A DNA stretch of 64,000 nt from Chryseobacterium aahli. Lineage in GTDB: Bacteria; Bacteroidota; Bacteroidia; Flavobacteriales; Weeksellaceae. Location: NCBI RefSeq assembly GCF_022699665.1, contig NZ_JALDNB010000005.1, positions 1-64,000 on the forward strand. The letters run 5' to 3'. Both the position numbers and the translations under genes were made by a program. The notes beneath the pieces are model-generated. The model saw nothing but the letters and a program-made list of their open reading frames with translations, had not been told where the DNA came from and ran no database searches. Of this stretch, positions 1-9,777 are shown in pieces; position 1 is the first letter of the stretch; the number at the start of each line of letters is the position of its first letter.

Positions 1-13
1 CCATATACAACCT

Positions 14-121
<108 letters not shown>

Positions 122-128
122 TTTTTTT

Positions 129-167
129 AAATCCTCAATCATTTACTTGATTGAGGATTTTTTTTTG
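129..167 (+). terminator. Rho-independent terminator of the rRNA operon
   Basis: A perfect 13-bp stem (129-141 with 148-160), a 6-nt loop and a T-run through 166, starting a few bases after the 5S rRNA. Confidence 0.93.
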
Positions 168-210
168 TCCTAAACCTGACCTAAACCTTAGAATCTAAGT
201 TTAAAGCTAG

Positions 211-267
<57 letters not shown>

Positions 268-493
268 CTTTAGAAGCCTCATGCATGGATTTGTAGGAGA
301 CTTTTCTTGTTCTGAATTTTAGAAATTGAGGTAAAAGTAAAAGAACTTAAGTGTTTAGCTTTTGGAAACAACTACACGTCTTGGAAAATTATATATTGTA
401 ATTGTTTTAAGATGATTCATAAGCTTCATTTTAATATGAATACAAGATAATTTTTATTCATATTAAAATACCCACACAAATGTAATTTTGAAT

Positions 494-521
494 ATTCATC
501 ATTCATCATTCATCATTCATC
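494..521. repeat. Tandem 7-bp repeat, ATTCATC x4
   Basis: Four perfect copies of ATTCATC in the gene-free stretch between the rRNA operon and the ABC-F gene. Apart from this, the CTAA repeat, the structured element at 591-680 and the terminator at 770-804, I see nothing recognisable in 168-825. Confidence 0.9.
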
Positions 522-590
522 AAAATCAAGCTTTGAAAATAAAAAAAATCATTGTTTTTTTGACAGATAATCAAAGAATGTAGTCACCCC

Positions 591-680
591 TAGCCCAGAT
601 CGCAACGGCATCCTTTTTTGTTATCCGGTAAAAGCACGGGCACAAAAAAGATATAGTGCAGAGCTGGATCAAGCTCCTGG
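591..680 (+). ncRNA. Candidate structured RNA / dispersed element, copy A
   Basis: It shares TAGCCC, GGCATCCTTTTTTGT and ACAAAAAAGATATAG with a second copy on the reverse strand at about 29245-29320. It folds as a hairpin of C613-T621 with A642-G650, enclosed by an outer stem 595-598 (CCAG) with 664-667 (CTGG) and a short middle helix 605-606 with 656-657. Compared with copy B, the outer stem changes from CCAG/CTGG to CCCG/CGGG and the middle helix from A-U to G-C, so pairing is kept although the bases change. It may belong to a described flavobacterial RNA motif such as Flavo-1 in Rfam, but I could not test that. A dispersed palindromic repeat is the alternative. Confidence 0.6.
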
Positions 681-769
681 AATTTGAAAATGTTTGTTTT
701 TAAAGAATTATTTGAAATTCAAAATATTATTTTCGCACTTCATCAAGTCAATTATTTACATTAAATTAA

Positions 770-804
770 TAAAAAAATCAGGATAGAAAAATCTACCCTG
801 ATTA
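770..804 (-). terminator. Terminator of the ABC-F gene
   Basis: A 12-bp stem with one A-C mismatch (776-787 with 792-803) and, on the reverse strand, a T-run (complement of 771-777). It lies about 20 bp beyond the stop codon of the ABC-F gene. Confidence 0.8.
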
Positions 805-825
805 AATATTTTAATGTAATTCTAA

Positions 826-2475
<1,650 letters not shown>

Positions 2476-2529
2476 CGAAAAGAAATCGGGTATTTATAAT
2501 ATTGTAATACTCAAGTTTTTAATGTAAGG

Positions 2530-2537
2530 TAATTTTG
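2530..2537 (+). promoter_or_regulatory. -7 promoter box (TAATTTTG) for smpB
   Basis: An exact TAnnTTTG match 26 bp before the smpB start. A TTG at 2502-2504 is a possible but rather distant -33 element. With the reverse-strand box at 2468-2475 it makes a compact divergent promoter region. Confidence 0.55.
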
Positions 2538-2563
2538 TATATTACATTAATGAAATTTTAGAT

Positions 2564-3022
2564 ATGAAGATCGAAAAAACAGTTAATATATTTAACAGAA
2601 GAGCGCGTTTTGAATATGAATTTATTGAAGAATTGGAGGCCGGAATGGTGCTTACCGGAACCGAAATAAAATCTTTACGTTCTTCTAAAGCATCAATCAC
2701 AGAAGCCTTCTGTCAGTTTATTGATGGGGAATTGTATATCATTAACATGATGATTGATGAGTATAAATTAGGAACTTTTTACAATCATAAAACAAAAAGG
2801 GAACGAAAGTTGCTGTTGCACAAAAGAGAATTGTTAAAACTCGAAAAAAAACTCAAAGATGCAGGTAACACGATTATACCTTTAAAATTATATATCAACG
2901 ATAAAGGCAAAGCTAAAGTGCTGATAGCGTTGGGAAGGGGGAAAAAGCTTTTTGATAAGAGAGAAGCAATAAAAGATAGAGAAAGTAAACGAACCCTCGA
3001 TAGAATATTAAAGAAAAGTTAA
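2564..3022 (+). CDS. smpB: SsrA-binding protein SmpB
   Basis: SmpB binds tmRNA and delivers it to stalled ribosomes for trans-translation. The 152 aa have the family's usual length and blocks: the N-terminal NRRARFEYEF motif, GTEIKSLR (about 32-39), ALGRGKKLFDKRE (about 122-134) and a lysine/arginine-rich C-terminal tail that becomes ordered on the ribosome. The start is the first ATG, 26 bp after a consensus -7 box. The tmRNA gene itself is not seen in this window. The gene is followed by 77 bp and then the OmpA-like gene, which probably has its own promoter. Confidence 0.97.
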   Translation: MKIEKTVNIFNRRARFEYEFIEELEAGMVLTGTEIKSLRSSKASITEAFCQFIDGELYIINMMIDEYKLGTFYNHKTKRERKLLLHKRELLKLEKKLKDAGNTIIPLKLYINDKGKAKVLIALGRGKKLFDKREAIKDRESKRTLDRILKKS

Positions 3023-3099
3023 AAATCATCCTGAAAACTTTGTTTATAAAGAAAAATTATATTTATTTTGCAATATCAATTATTTAATCATTTAATTCT

Positions 3100-4581
3100 A
3101 TGAAAAATCTAAAATTAGGAATTTCAGCATTGGCGCTTACTGTTGCCTCTACTGTGTTCGCTCAGACTACCAACAACCCGTGGTTGATCGGAGTTGGTGC
3201 TCACGCAGAGAACCATAAAGCACAGGCAGGTAACTTCAGTAATACGTTCTCTGCTACAAATTTGACGAAGACTATGTTCAACATGAACAACTTCTCAATC
3301 ACTCCACCATTATCTAAACTTACTGTTGCGAGAAACATCGGTAAAGGTTTGGTAATCGACTGGCAGACTACTGTTGGTAACGTAGATAACCAAAGATTTA
3401 ACATGGGTAAAGAGTTCATGTTAATGACTGGTCTTGGTTTCCAAGCTAAAGCTGCAGGTCTACTTTGGAATGAAGAGTCTTGGTTTGATCCATATTTAAG
3501 AGTAGGTGCTAACTACCTTAGACATGATTACACTGCTCTTACTTTCCCAAGAACTGACTGGACAGGTGAAACTGTATCTAACGGTGACGGAGGTAACGAA
3601 AACGGTAAAGCTAATCACTTTGCAGTTGCTACAGGTGCTGGTGTGAACTTCTGGTTGACTAAGAACTTTGGTCTTGGTGTACAAGGAGATTACGTTTCAA
3701 CTCCTGGTGACAAATCAAGTGTTGCTAACTTTTGGCAAGCTTCTGCTTCTTTGAACTTTAGATTCGGAAACAGAGACAGAGATAAGGATGGTATCTTAGA
3801 TAAAGACGATTTATGTCCAGATACACCAGGTTTACCAGAATTCCAAGGATGTCCTGATACTGACGGAGATGGAGTTCCAGATAAAGACGATCAGTGTCCA
3901 GATGTTGCTGGTCCAGTTGAAAACAACGGTTGTCCTTGGCCAGATACTGATGGAGATGGTATTATCGACAAAGATGATGCTTGTCCTACAGTTGCTGGTC
4001 CTGCAGAAAACAATGGTTGTCCTTGGCCAGATACAGATAACGATGGTATCTTAGATAAAGATGATGCTTGTCCTACTGTTCCTGGAGTTCCAGAATTTAA
4101 CGGATGTCCTCCTCCAGTTAAACCAAAAACTGTTGATGTAGTTACTGAAGAATTAAAAGAAATTTTATTCAACTTCAACAAAGCTACTATCAGACCAGAA
4201 TCTAGCGGTAGATTAGATAAAGCTGCTATGATTATTAAAGATGCTCCTGCTGAAAACTTTGTCGTTGTTGGTATGACAGATAAAAAAGGTAGTGATTCTT
4301 ACAACTTGAATCTTTCTAAGCAAAGAGCTGCTTCTGTAGTTGCTGCTTTAGAAGCTAGAGGTGTAAACCCAGTAATCTTGAAGTCAATTGGTATCGGTGA
4401 GCAAGAAGCTCAAGTTCCAGAAACGGCTACAGATGCTGAAAGAATGAGCGATAGAAAAGTTATCGTAAGAGCAGTATCAGGTTCTGAATGGGAAACTATG
4501 AAGAAAAATGATATGACTGTTTCTAAGCCAGTTAAAAAAGCTCCAGCTAAGAAAAAAGCTGCTGCTAAAAAGAAAAAATAA
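3100..4581 (+). CDS. OmpA family outer membrane protein with thrombospondin type 3 repeats
   Basis: A major outer-membrane/peptidoglycan linker. In order, the 493 aa hold a signal peptide (1-21, cleaved after VFA), an N-terminal beta-barrel (about 25-222), four Asp-rich calcium-binding thrombospondin type 3 repeats (about 226-338, DxDxDGxxDxxDxCP), and a C-terminal OmpA domain (about 345-460) with the peptidoglycan-contacting Asp (TDKKG) and Arg (LSKQRA). An unusual Lys/Ala-rich tail (KKAPAKKKAAAKKKK) closes the protein. The near-uniform codon choice (AAC, GGT, GCT) differs from the neighbours and suggests very high expression. It is monocistronic, ended by a strong terminator. Confidence 0.93.
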   Translation: MKNLKLGISALALTVASTVFAQTTNNPWLIGVGAHAENHKAQAGNFSNTFSATNLTKTMFNMNNFSITPPLSKLTVARNIGKGLVIDWQTTVGNVDNQRFNMGKEFMLMTGLGFQAKAAGLLWNEESWFDPYLRVGANYLRHDYTALTFPRTDWTGETVSNGDGGNENGKANHFAVATGAGVNFWLTKNFGLGVQGDYVSTPGDKSSVANFWQASASLNFRFGNRDRDKDGILDKDDLCPDTPGLPEFQGCPDTDGDGVPDKDDQCPDVAGPVENNGCPWPDTDGDGIIDKDDACPTVAGPAENNGCPWPDTDNDGILDKDDACPTVPGVPEFNGCPPPVKPKTVDVVTEELKEILFNFNKATIRPESSGRLDKAAMIIKDAPAENFVVVGMTDKKGSDSYNLNLSKQRAASVVAALEARGVNPVILKSIGIGEQEAQVPETATDAERMSDRKVIVRAVSGSEWETMKKNDMTVSKPVKKAPAKKKAAAKKKK

Positions 4582-4600
4582 TTAATTTTTCTAAATAATA

Positions 4601-4634
4601 AATACCTCCAGATTTTTCTGGGGGTATTTTTTTT
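4601..4634 (+). terminator. Terminator of the OmpA-like gene
   Basis: A 12-bp stem with one G-U pair (4601-4612 with 4617-4628), a TTTT loop and a T-run, 19 bp after the stop codon. Confidence 0.92.
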
Positions 4635-4649
4635 GTTGTTGATTTTGAG

Positions 4650-4657
4650 TAATTTTG
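4650..4657 (+). promoter_or_regulatory. -7 promoter box (TAATTTTG) for the YebC gene
   Basis: An exact TAnnTTTG match 19 bp before the start codon, with TTTG at 4632-4635 as a rather close -33 candidate. Confidence 0.5.
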
Positions 4658-4676
4658 TGAAAATTTAAAATATAAA

Positions 4677-5417
4677 ATGGGAAGAGCATTTGAATATAGA
4701 AAAGCTTCGAAAATGGCACGTTGGGATAAAATGGCCAAAACTTTTTCTAAAATTGGTAAAGATATTGCCTTAGCGGTAAAAGCTGGCGGTCCTGATGCGG
4801 AAGCAAATCCGGCATTGAGAAGATGCATCCAAAATGCAAAGGGTGCCAACATGCCTAAAGATAATGTAGAGAGAGCTATCAAGAAAGCAAGTGGTGCTGA
4901 TGCTGAGAACTATGAAGAGATCAATTATGAAGGTTACGGACAAGGTGGCGTTGCATTTTTTGTTGAATGCACTACGAATAATACCACAAGAACTGTTGCC
5001 AACGTAAGAGCGATTTTCAACAAGTTTGATGGTAACTTAGGAAAGAATGGTGAATTGGCTTTTATTTTTGATAGAAAAGGAATTTTCAGTATCGATTTGT
5101 CGCAGATTAAAATGGATTGGGACGACTTTGAAATGGAAATGATTGACGCTGGAGCTGAAGATGTAGAAAAAGATGATGAGGAAGTGATGATTACGACAGC
5201 ATTCGAAGATTTCGGATCATTGTCTCATAAATTAGATGAATTGAAAATTGAAGTGAAAATTGCAGAACTTCAAAGAATTCCAAACAATATTAAAGAAGTG
5301 ACAGCAGAACAGTTTAAAGCCAATATGAAAATGCTTGACCGTTTTGAAGAAGATGATGATGTACAAAACGTATATCACAATATGGAAATTACAGATGAGT
5401 TGCTTGGCTCACTATAA
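4677..5417 (+). CDS. YebC/PmpR family regulator
   Basis: Member of the YebC/PmpR (TACO1) family, known as DNA-binding regulators and, in more recent work, as ribosome-associated factors that ease translation of difficult stretches. The 246 aa match the family length. Family signatures seen are the N-terminal region with WDKMAKTFSKIGKDI, the ANPALRRCIQNAKGANMPKDN block (about 43-63), YEGYGQGGVAFFVECTTNN (about 86-104), and an acidic C-terminal domain. It is monocistronic between the OmpA terminator and a gene-poor gap. The family is certain; which of the two roles applies here is not. Confidence 0.93.
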   Translation: MGRAFEYRKASKMARWDKMAKTFSKIGKDIALAVKAGGPDAEANPALRRCIQNAKGANMPKDNVERAIKKASGADAENYEEINYEGYGQGGVAFFVECTTNNTTRTVANVRAIFNKFDGNLGKNGELAFIFDRKGIFSIDLSQIKMDWDDFEMEMIDAGAEDVEKDDEEVMITTAFEDFGSLSHKLDELKIEVKIAELQRIPNNIKEVTAEQFKANMKMLDRFEEDDDVQNVYHNMEITDELLGSL

Positions 5418-5454
5418 AAATAATGTGATTATCCGTCTGCGACTAATAATTTTT

Positions 5455-5541
5455 GCCACGAATACACGAATTATCAAATCTTGAATCCATTAGAAATTTC
5501 TTCAAAGGAAAATAGCAAGATTGCATTTGTATATTCGTGGC
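5455..5541. repeat. Spaced inverted repeat (GCCACGAATA...TATTCGTGGC)
   Basis: Ten-bp perfect inverted arms (5455-5464 and 5532-5541) 67 bp apart, in the 284-bp gap after the YebC gene. It resembles the GCCACGAAT-type dispersed repeats common between genes in Bacteroidota. Nothing else is recognised in 5418-5701. Confidence 0.6.
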
Positions 5542-5701
5542 TATTTTATGCCTATCAGTAGCTGAGAGTCATAAAAATAATATAGCATTCATATACAATT
5601 CATTTTCATGTAGTTTCTTTGCATAAAATCATATTTGAATCGTTATTGATTTAATAGAATCGATAATGAAAATATTTATTTGATTATAAAGCAGTCTGCA
5701 A

Positions 5702-6526
5702 ATGAAAAGAAACGTTGAATTGGTTGTCATTTCGGATGTACACTTGGGAACTTACGGATGTAAAGCTAAAGAACTGTTGAGATATCTTAATTCTATTCAA
5801 CCGAAAACATTAGTTTTAAATGGTGATATCATTGATATCTGGCAGTTCAAAAAGTCTTACTTCCCTAAGCCTCATTTAAAAGTGATAAAAAAAATCATTT
5901 CATTTGCCACAAAAACTACGGATGTATACTACATCACTGGCAATCACGATGAAATGTTCAGAAAGTTTACCGATTTTGAATTGGGTAAGCTAAAAGTCAT
6001 TAATAAACTTTGCTTAAATTTAAACGAAAAGAAAACCTGGATTTTTCACGGTGATGTTTTTGATGCATCTGTGCAGCATTCAAAATGGATTGCGAAACTT
6101 GGCGGAAAAGGCTATGATCTTTTAATTGTGATTAATAATGTTGTGAATTGGTTTTTAGATAAAATGGGTAAAGAAAAATATTCATTTTCAAAAAAGATCA
6201 AAAACAACGTTAAAAAAGCGGTTAAATATATTGGAGATTTTGAATTAACAGCTTCTGAGCTGGCTATTGATAATGGATATGACTTTGTAATATGCGGGCA
6301 CATTCATCAGCCGCAAATCCGTGAGGTTGTTACTAAAAAAGGTTCATGTACCTATTTAAATTCAGGTGATTGGATTGAGAATCTTTCCGCTTTAGAATAC
6401 AATGATGGCGAATGGAAAATCTTTCATTATGAAGAGCACCAACATTTGTTGAAAGACGATGAAACCGAAGAAATTCAGGATATGAATAATTCTGATCTTT
6501 TAAAAATAGTTACTCAATTTACTTAA
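5702..6526 (+). CDS. Metallophosphoesterase, LpxH-like (putative UDP-2,3-diacylglucosamine diphosphatase)
   Basis: Calcineurin-like phosphoesterase with the full two-metal motif set: DVHLG (12-16), NGDIID (40-45), GNHDE (80-84), HGD (116-118) and GHIHQP (about 199-204). LpxH-type enzymes hydrolyse UDP-2,3-diacylglucosamine to lipid X in lipid A synthesis at the inner membrane. The 274 aa are longer than E. coli LpxH (about 240), with an insert after the HGD motif and an acidic tail, so the exact substrate is an inference from family resemblance. The glycosyltransferase gene follows 93 bp later in the same direction, which fits a glycolipid role. Confidence 0.78.
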   Translation: MKRNVELVVISDVHLGTYGCKAKELLRYLNSIQPKTLVLNGDIIDIWQFKKSYFPKPHLKVIKKIISFATKTTDVYYITGNHDEMFRKFTDFELGKLKVINKLCLNLNEKKTWIFHGDVFDASVQHSKWIAKLGGKGYDLLIVINNVVNWFLDKMGKEKYSFSKKIKNNVKKAVKYIGDFELTASELAIDNGYDFVICGHIHQPQIREVVTKKGSCTYLNSGDWIENLSALEYNDGEWKIFHYEEHQHLLKDDETEEIQDMNNSDLLKIVTQFT

Positions 6527-6619
6527 TTTGAAATCGAGAACAATTCAAATATTCTTGATCCGAAAATATTTTTATTTGAGGATTTCATTTGACCACATGA
6601 AAATAGTAAACATTTATAG

Positions 6620-7591
6620 ATGAAAATTTTATACGCTTTTCAAGGAACAGGAAACGGCCATGTTGCGAGAGCTCAGGAGATCATTCCTATTTTAAAAAAA
6701 TATGCATCTGTAGATACATTGATAAGTGGTCATCAATCACAGTTAAAAACAGATTTTCCTATAGATTTCAAACATCGTGGAGTCTCACTTCTCTATAATA
6801 AAACAGGTGGGATTTCATATAAAAAGATTCTTTTTGAAAATAATTTCCTCGAAGCCATCAATACAATCAGACAAATTGAGTTGAGTCAATATGATTTGAT
6901 TATTAATGATTACGAACCGCTTACAGGATGGGCTTGTAAATTGAGAAATTTAAAAATGCTTGAGTTAAGCCATCAGGCATCAATGAGTTTTAAGGAAACG
7001 CCAAAACCCAACAAGAAAGATTTCTTTGGTGAAATGGTTTTAAAACATTACTGTCCGAGTAAAGATAAAATAGGGTTTCATTTTGACACATATCATTCTC
7101 AAATCAAAAAGCCTGTTATTAGAAGAAAAATCAGAAATTTAAATCCTGCCAAAAAAGGATTTTACGTGGTTTATCTTCCCAGTTTTTCTGATGAAAATAT
7201 CACGAAAGTTTTAAATCAGATTCCTGTTGAGTGGAAAGTCTTTTCGAAGTATACTAAAATTCACAGTAAAACAGACAATATTGAAATTTATCCGATTGAC
7301 GAAACTCATTTCTTAGAATGTTTTGAAAGTTGTGAAGGAATACTTTGTAATGCAGGTTTTGAAGGTCCTGCCGAAGCACTTTTCATGGATAAAAAATTAT
7401 TTGTAATCCCTATTCACAATCAATATGAACAGGAATGTAATGCCTGCGCTTTAGACAAAATGGGAATTCCCAATTCTAAAATCCTGAATGTGAAGGAAAT
7501 TAGAAATTGGGTACATTCTGATATTCATTTTAAAGTAAATTATCCTGACGATATTGAGGACATTATTCTAAATGAAGTATTAACGTTCTAA
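6620..7591 (+). CDS. Glycosyltransferase, MJ1255-like (GT28-type fold)
   Basis: A predicted GT-B glycosyltransferase of 323 aa. It opens with a nucleotide-sugar-type glycine loop, FQGTGNGHVAR (8-18), and its C-terminal half carries CNAGFEGPAEALFMDKK and PIHNQYEQECNA, the pattern of the GT28 C-terminal donor site also seen in MurG and MJ1255-type enzymes. There is no signal peptide or membrane segment, so it acts at the cytoplasmic face. It lies downstream of the LpxH-like gene and may act on the same lipid; substrate unknown. Its last 12 bp overlap the convergent GNAT gene. Confidence 0.75.
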   Translation: MKILYAFQGTGNGHVARAQEIIPILKKYASVDTLISGHQSQLKTDFPIDFKHRGVSLLYNKTGGISYKKILFENNFLEAINTIRQIELSQYDLIINDYEPLTGWACKLRNLKMLELSHQASMSFKETPKPNKKDFFGEMVLKHYCPSKDKIGFHFDTYHSQIKKPVIRRKIRNLNPAKKGFYVVYLPSFSDENITKVLNQIPVEWKVFSKYTKIHSKTDNIEIYPIDETHFLECFESCEGILCNAGFEGPAEALFMDKKLFVIPIHNQYEQECNACALDKMGIPNSKILNVKEIRNWVHSDIHFKVNYPDDIEDIILNEVLTF

Positions 7592-7870
7592 AAGAATATC
7601 TTCCACATCATTCATTCTTTTCATTACTGATCTGGCGTACGAACAGTGTGGATAAACGTTCCATTTGTTTTCTCTAGAAAATTTAATGGCTTCTTCCACC
7701 AAGTATTTTCCCATTCCACGACCTTCAAATTCGGGGTGAACGAGTACAAATGAAATAATCAGCTTATTCTCTTCCGGAAAGATCGTGTAGGTTAATCTTC
7801 CCACTTCTTTGATCTCGTTGCTGAGGGTAATCACTCCGCCGTTTCCTGATTTATTATTTTCGAATTGCAT
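7580..7870 (-). CDS. Small GNAT-family N-acetyltransferase
   Basis: A 96-aa single-domain acyltransferase of the minimal GNAT type. The acetyl-CoA pyrophosphate loop is visible as HPEFEGRGMGKYLVEEA (about 51-67), followed by NVYPHCSYARSVMKR. Proteins of this size are about half a classical GNAT and are sometimes involved in small-molecule or protein acetylation; the target is unknown. It is convergent with, and overlaps by 12 bp, the glycosyltransferase gene. Confidence 0.85.
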   Translation of the reverse strand: MQFENNKSGNGGVITLSNEIKEVGRLTYTIFPEENKLIISFVLVHPEFEGRGMGKYLVEEAIKFSRENKWNVYPHCSYARSVMKRMNDVEDILLER

Positions 7871-8016
7871 ACGTTTGATTTTGTTTTAAAATTTACAAAA
7901 ATTGAACCGATTTGTAGACTACTAATTTTCTTGGCACTAATTGACGAATATTCATAACACAAATCAGATTAAAAATTCGTTTGAATAAAACAATTAATTC
8001 GTAACGAAATTTCAAG

Positions 8017-8760
8017 CTAATCTTTCCCTGTGTAATAGTTGTAATCTTTGATGACAACTCCAATAAACTGTCTTTCGGTCATTTTTGTCGGGTCAACTTC
8101 CAATTTTAAAATGCCTTTTATTTTGTCAGAAAGTTTGGTAATGATTTGTCGGTCATCAATTTTTAAAGCTTTCAAATAATTGTCTTTAATAATTCTCATG
8201 TCATTATCGCTCAAACCAATCACTTGTGGGAAAGTAGGAATGTAATCAGTCTGAAGATTTTCTAAAATAGTATGGGAAATATTGATGTTATTTTTTAATG
8301 AAATCACAGCGGTTCCGGCAGCAATATCACCAAAACGTTGGTTGTTTTTGGTAACAATCATCGTAATGAAGCCAACAATCAGAACAGAAACATCAATCAC
8401 TCGGAAAACCCAGCGAATCAGATAATCTCCAAAGCTTGCCTGATAACCATCAATTTTCACCACACGAATTTTCATCACTTTTTTACCAAGAGTTTGTCCT
8501 TCCATTAAACTTTCTAAAACAACGGGATAGATAACCGTCGGGAAAAGAAGAATGCTGTAAACAGCGCCTTGTGACCAGTAATCAAGATCATTTAGAATGT
8601 ATCCCAAATCAAAAACGCTGAAAAAAAGATACAAAATAGCAATGCCGTAAGCAATCTTAATCACAGAATCGATGAGGAAGGCAAGAAATCTTTCACCAAT
8701 ACTTGAAATGTTAAAGTTAATATTTACATTTTGTGAGGTATTAATCGCAATTTGAGACAT
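8017..8760 (-). CDS. RDD family membrane protein
   Basis: An integral membrane protein of about 247 aa. The RDD domain is seen as GERFLAFLIDSVIKI (first helix with the conserved Arg and Asp), a second hydrophobic helix, then GQTLGKKVMKIRVVKIDG and a third helix. The C-terminal 80 residues are soluble. The reading frame extends 31 codons further upstream, but those codons run into the divergent SpoIIM gene; MSQIAINTS at 8760 is the sensible start and leaves a 27-bp divergent promoter gap. Its position next to SpoIIM/MoxR genes suggests a shared membrane function; RDD proteins have no single known activity. Confidence 0.85.
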   Translation of the reverse strand: MSQIAINTSQNVNINFNISSIGERFLAFLIDSVIKIAYGIAILYLFFSVFDLGYILNDLDYWSQGAVYSILLFPTVIYPVVLESLMEGQTLGKKVMKIRVVKIDGYQASFGDYLIRWVFRVIDVSVLIVGFITMIVTKNNQRFGDIAAGTAVISLKNNINISHTILENLQTDYIPTFPQVIGLSDNDMRIIKDNYLKALKIDDRQIITKLSDKIKGILKLEVDPTKMTERQFIGVVIKDYNYYTGKD

Positions 8761-8787
8761 AATTTTTATTATTTTAGCCTTACAATT

Positions 8788-9777
8788 ATGAGAGAAGTTT
8801 ATTTTATTAAACAAAATAAAGAAAAATGGTTGGGAATCGAACAGGTTATTCAAGGGAAAATTAAAAAAAATCCTGACGACCTGTCTTCACTGTATATTAA
8901 TCTGATTAATGACCTTTCTTTTGCCCAGACGTATTACCCGAAAAGTAATACGACGGTTTACCTTAACCACCTTTCATCTCAGATTTTCCAGAAAATTTAT
9001 AAGACAAAAAGAGTTGAAGAAAACAGAATGCTGTATTTTTTCAAGACTGAAGTTCCGCTTTTGGTGTATCAGTACAGAAGATATTTGATGTACGCTTTTA
9101 TATTTTTCATCCTCTTTACTTCGATGGGCGTTTTGTCGGCGATTTACGATAAAGATTTTGCCAATATTATTTTGGGTGAATCTTATGTAAATACGACCAT
9201 CGAAAATATCAAAGCAGGGAATGCCGTCGGAGTTTATCAAAGCGGTTCGACGTGGGGAAGTACGATAGGAATTACCTTAAATAACATTGGCGTTGGTGCA
9301 AAAATGTACCTCTACGGAATTTTTGGAGGGATTGGTTCTTTGTATGTTCTTCTTTCCAATTCTGTGATGTTGGGCTCATTTCAGTACTTTTTTTACGATT
9401 ATGGGGCTTTAAAAGACAGTGCAAGAGGAATTTGGTTGCATGGAGTTTTTGAAATATTTGCAATGGTTGTAGAAGCGATGTGCGGACTGATCTTGGGAAC
9501 ATCCATACTTTTTCCAAAAACGTTGTCGAGATTTGAATCTTTAAAGATTGGATTGAAAGATTCATTTAAAATATTTTTAAGCACCATTCCATTCACCATC
9601 TGTGCGGGAATTATTGAAGGATATGTTACAAGACACGCTTTAAAAATGCCCGAATTTTTAAATTTAATCATCATCTTCGGATGTTTAACCATCATAGGAT
9701 TCTACTATTTTGTTTATCCTTTTATCGTTAATAAAAAACTAAATAACGCAATGACAGCCCATGATGCAGTTTTATAA
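8788..9777 (+). CDS. Stage II sporulation protein M-like (SpoIIM/DUF95) membrane protein
   Basis: A 329-aa polytopic membrane protein of the SpoIIM (DUF95) family: a soluble N-terminal segment of about 100 residues, then several hydrophobic helices including YLMYAFIFFILFTSMGVLSA and a long glycine-rich membrane block (GIFGGIGSLYVLLSNSVMLG). In non-sporulating Bacteroidota this gene typically sits with RDD, DUF4129, MoxR and DUF58 genes, and its role there is unknown. A start 12 codons upstream is possible but would overlap the divergent RDD gene; MREVYFIK at 8788 is preferred. It overlaps the next gene by 17 bp, so the two are translationally coupled. Confidence 0.85.
   Translation: MREVYFIKQNKEKWLGIEQVIQGKIKKNPDDLSSLYINLINDLSFAQTYYPKSNTTVYLNHLSSQIFQKIYKTKRVEENRMLYFFKTEVPLLVYQYRRYLMYAFIFFILFTSMGVLSAIYDKDFANIILGESYVNTTIENIKAGNAVGVYQSGSTWGSTIGITLNNIGVGAKMYLYGIFGGIGSLYVLLSNSVMLGSFQYFFYDYGALKDSARGIWLHGVFEIFAMVVEAMCGLILGTSILFPKTLSRFESLKIGLKDSFKIFLSTIPFTICAGIIEGYVTRHALKMPEFLNLIIIFGCLTIIGFYYFVYPFIVNKKLNNAMTAHDAVL

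Noticed and set aside
3780..4120. Repeated DNA inside the OmpA-like gene considered as a tandem repeat element
   Set aside because: The repeats are the coding sequence of four thrombospondin type 3 units (DxDGDGxxDKDDxCP), explained by the protein.
3891..4181. 96-codon reverse frame inside the OmpA-like gene
   Set aside because: It is a mirror of the Asp-rich repeats and has no independent promoter or homology.
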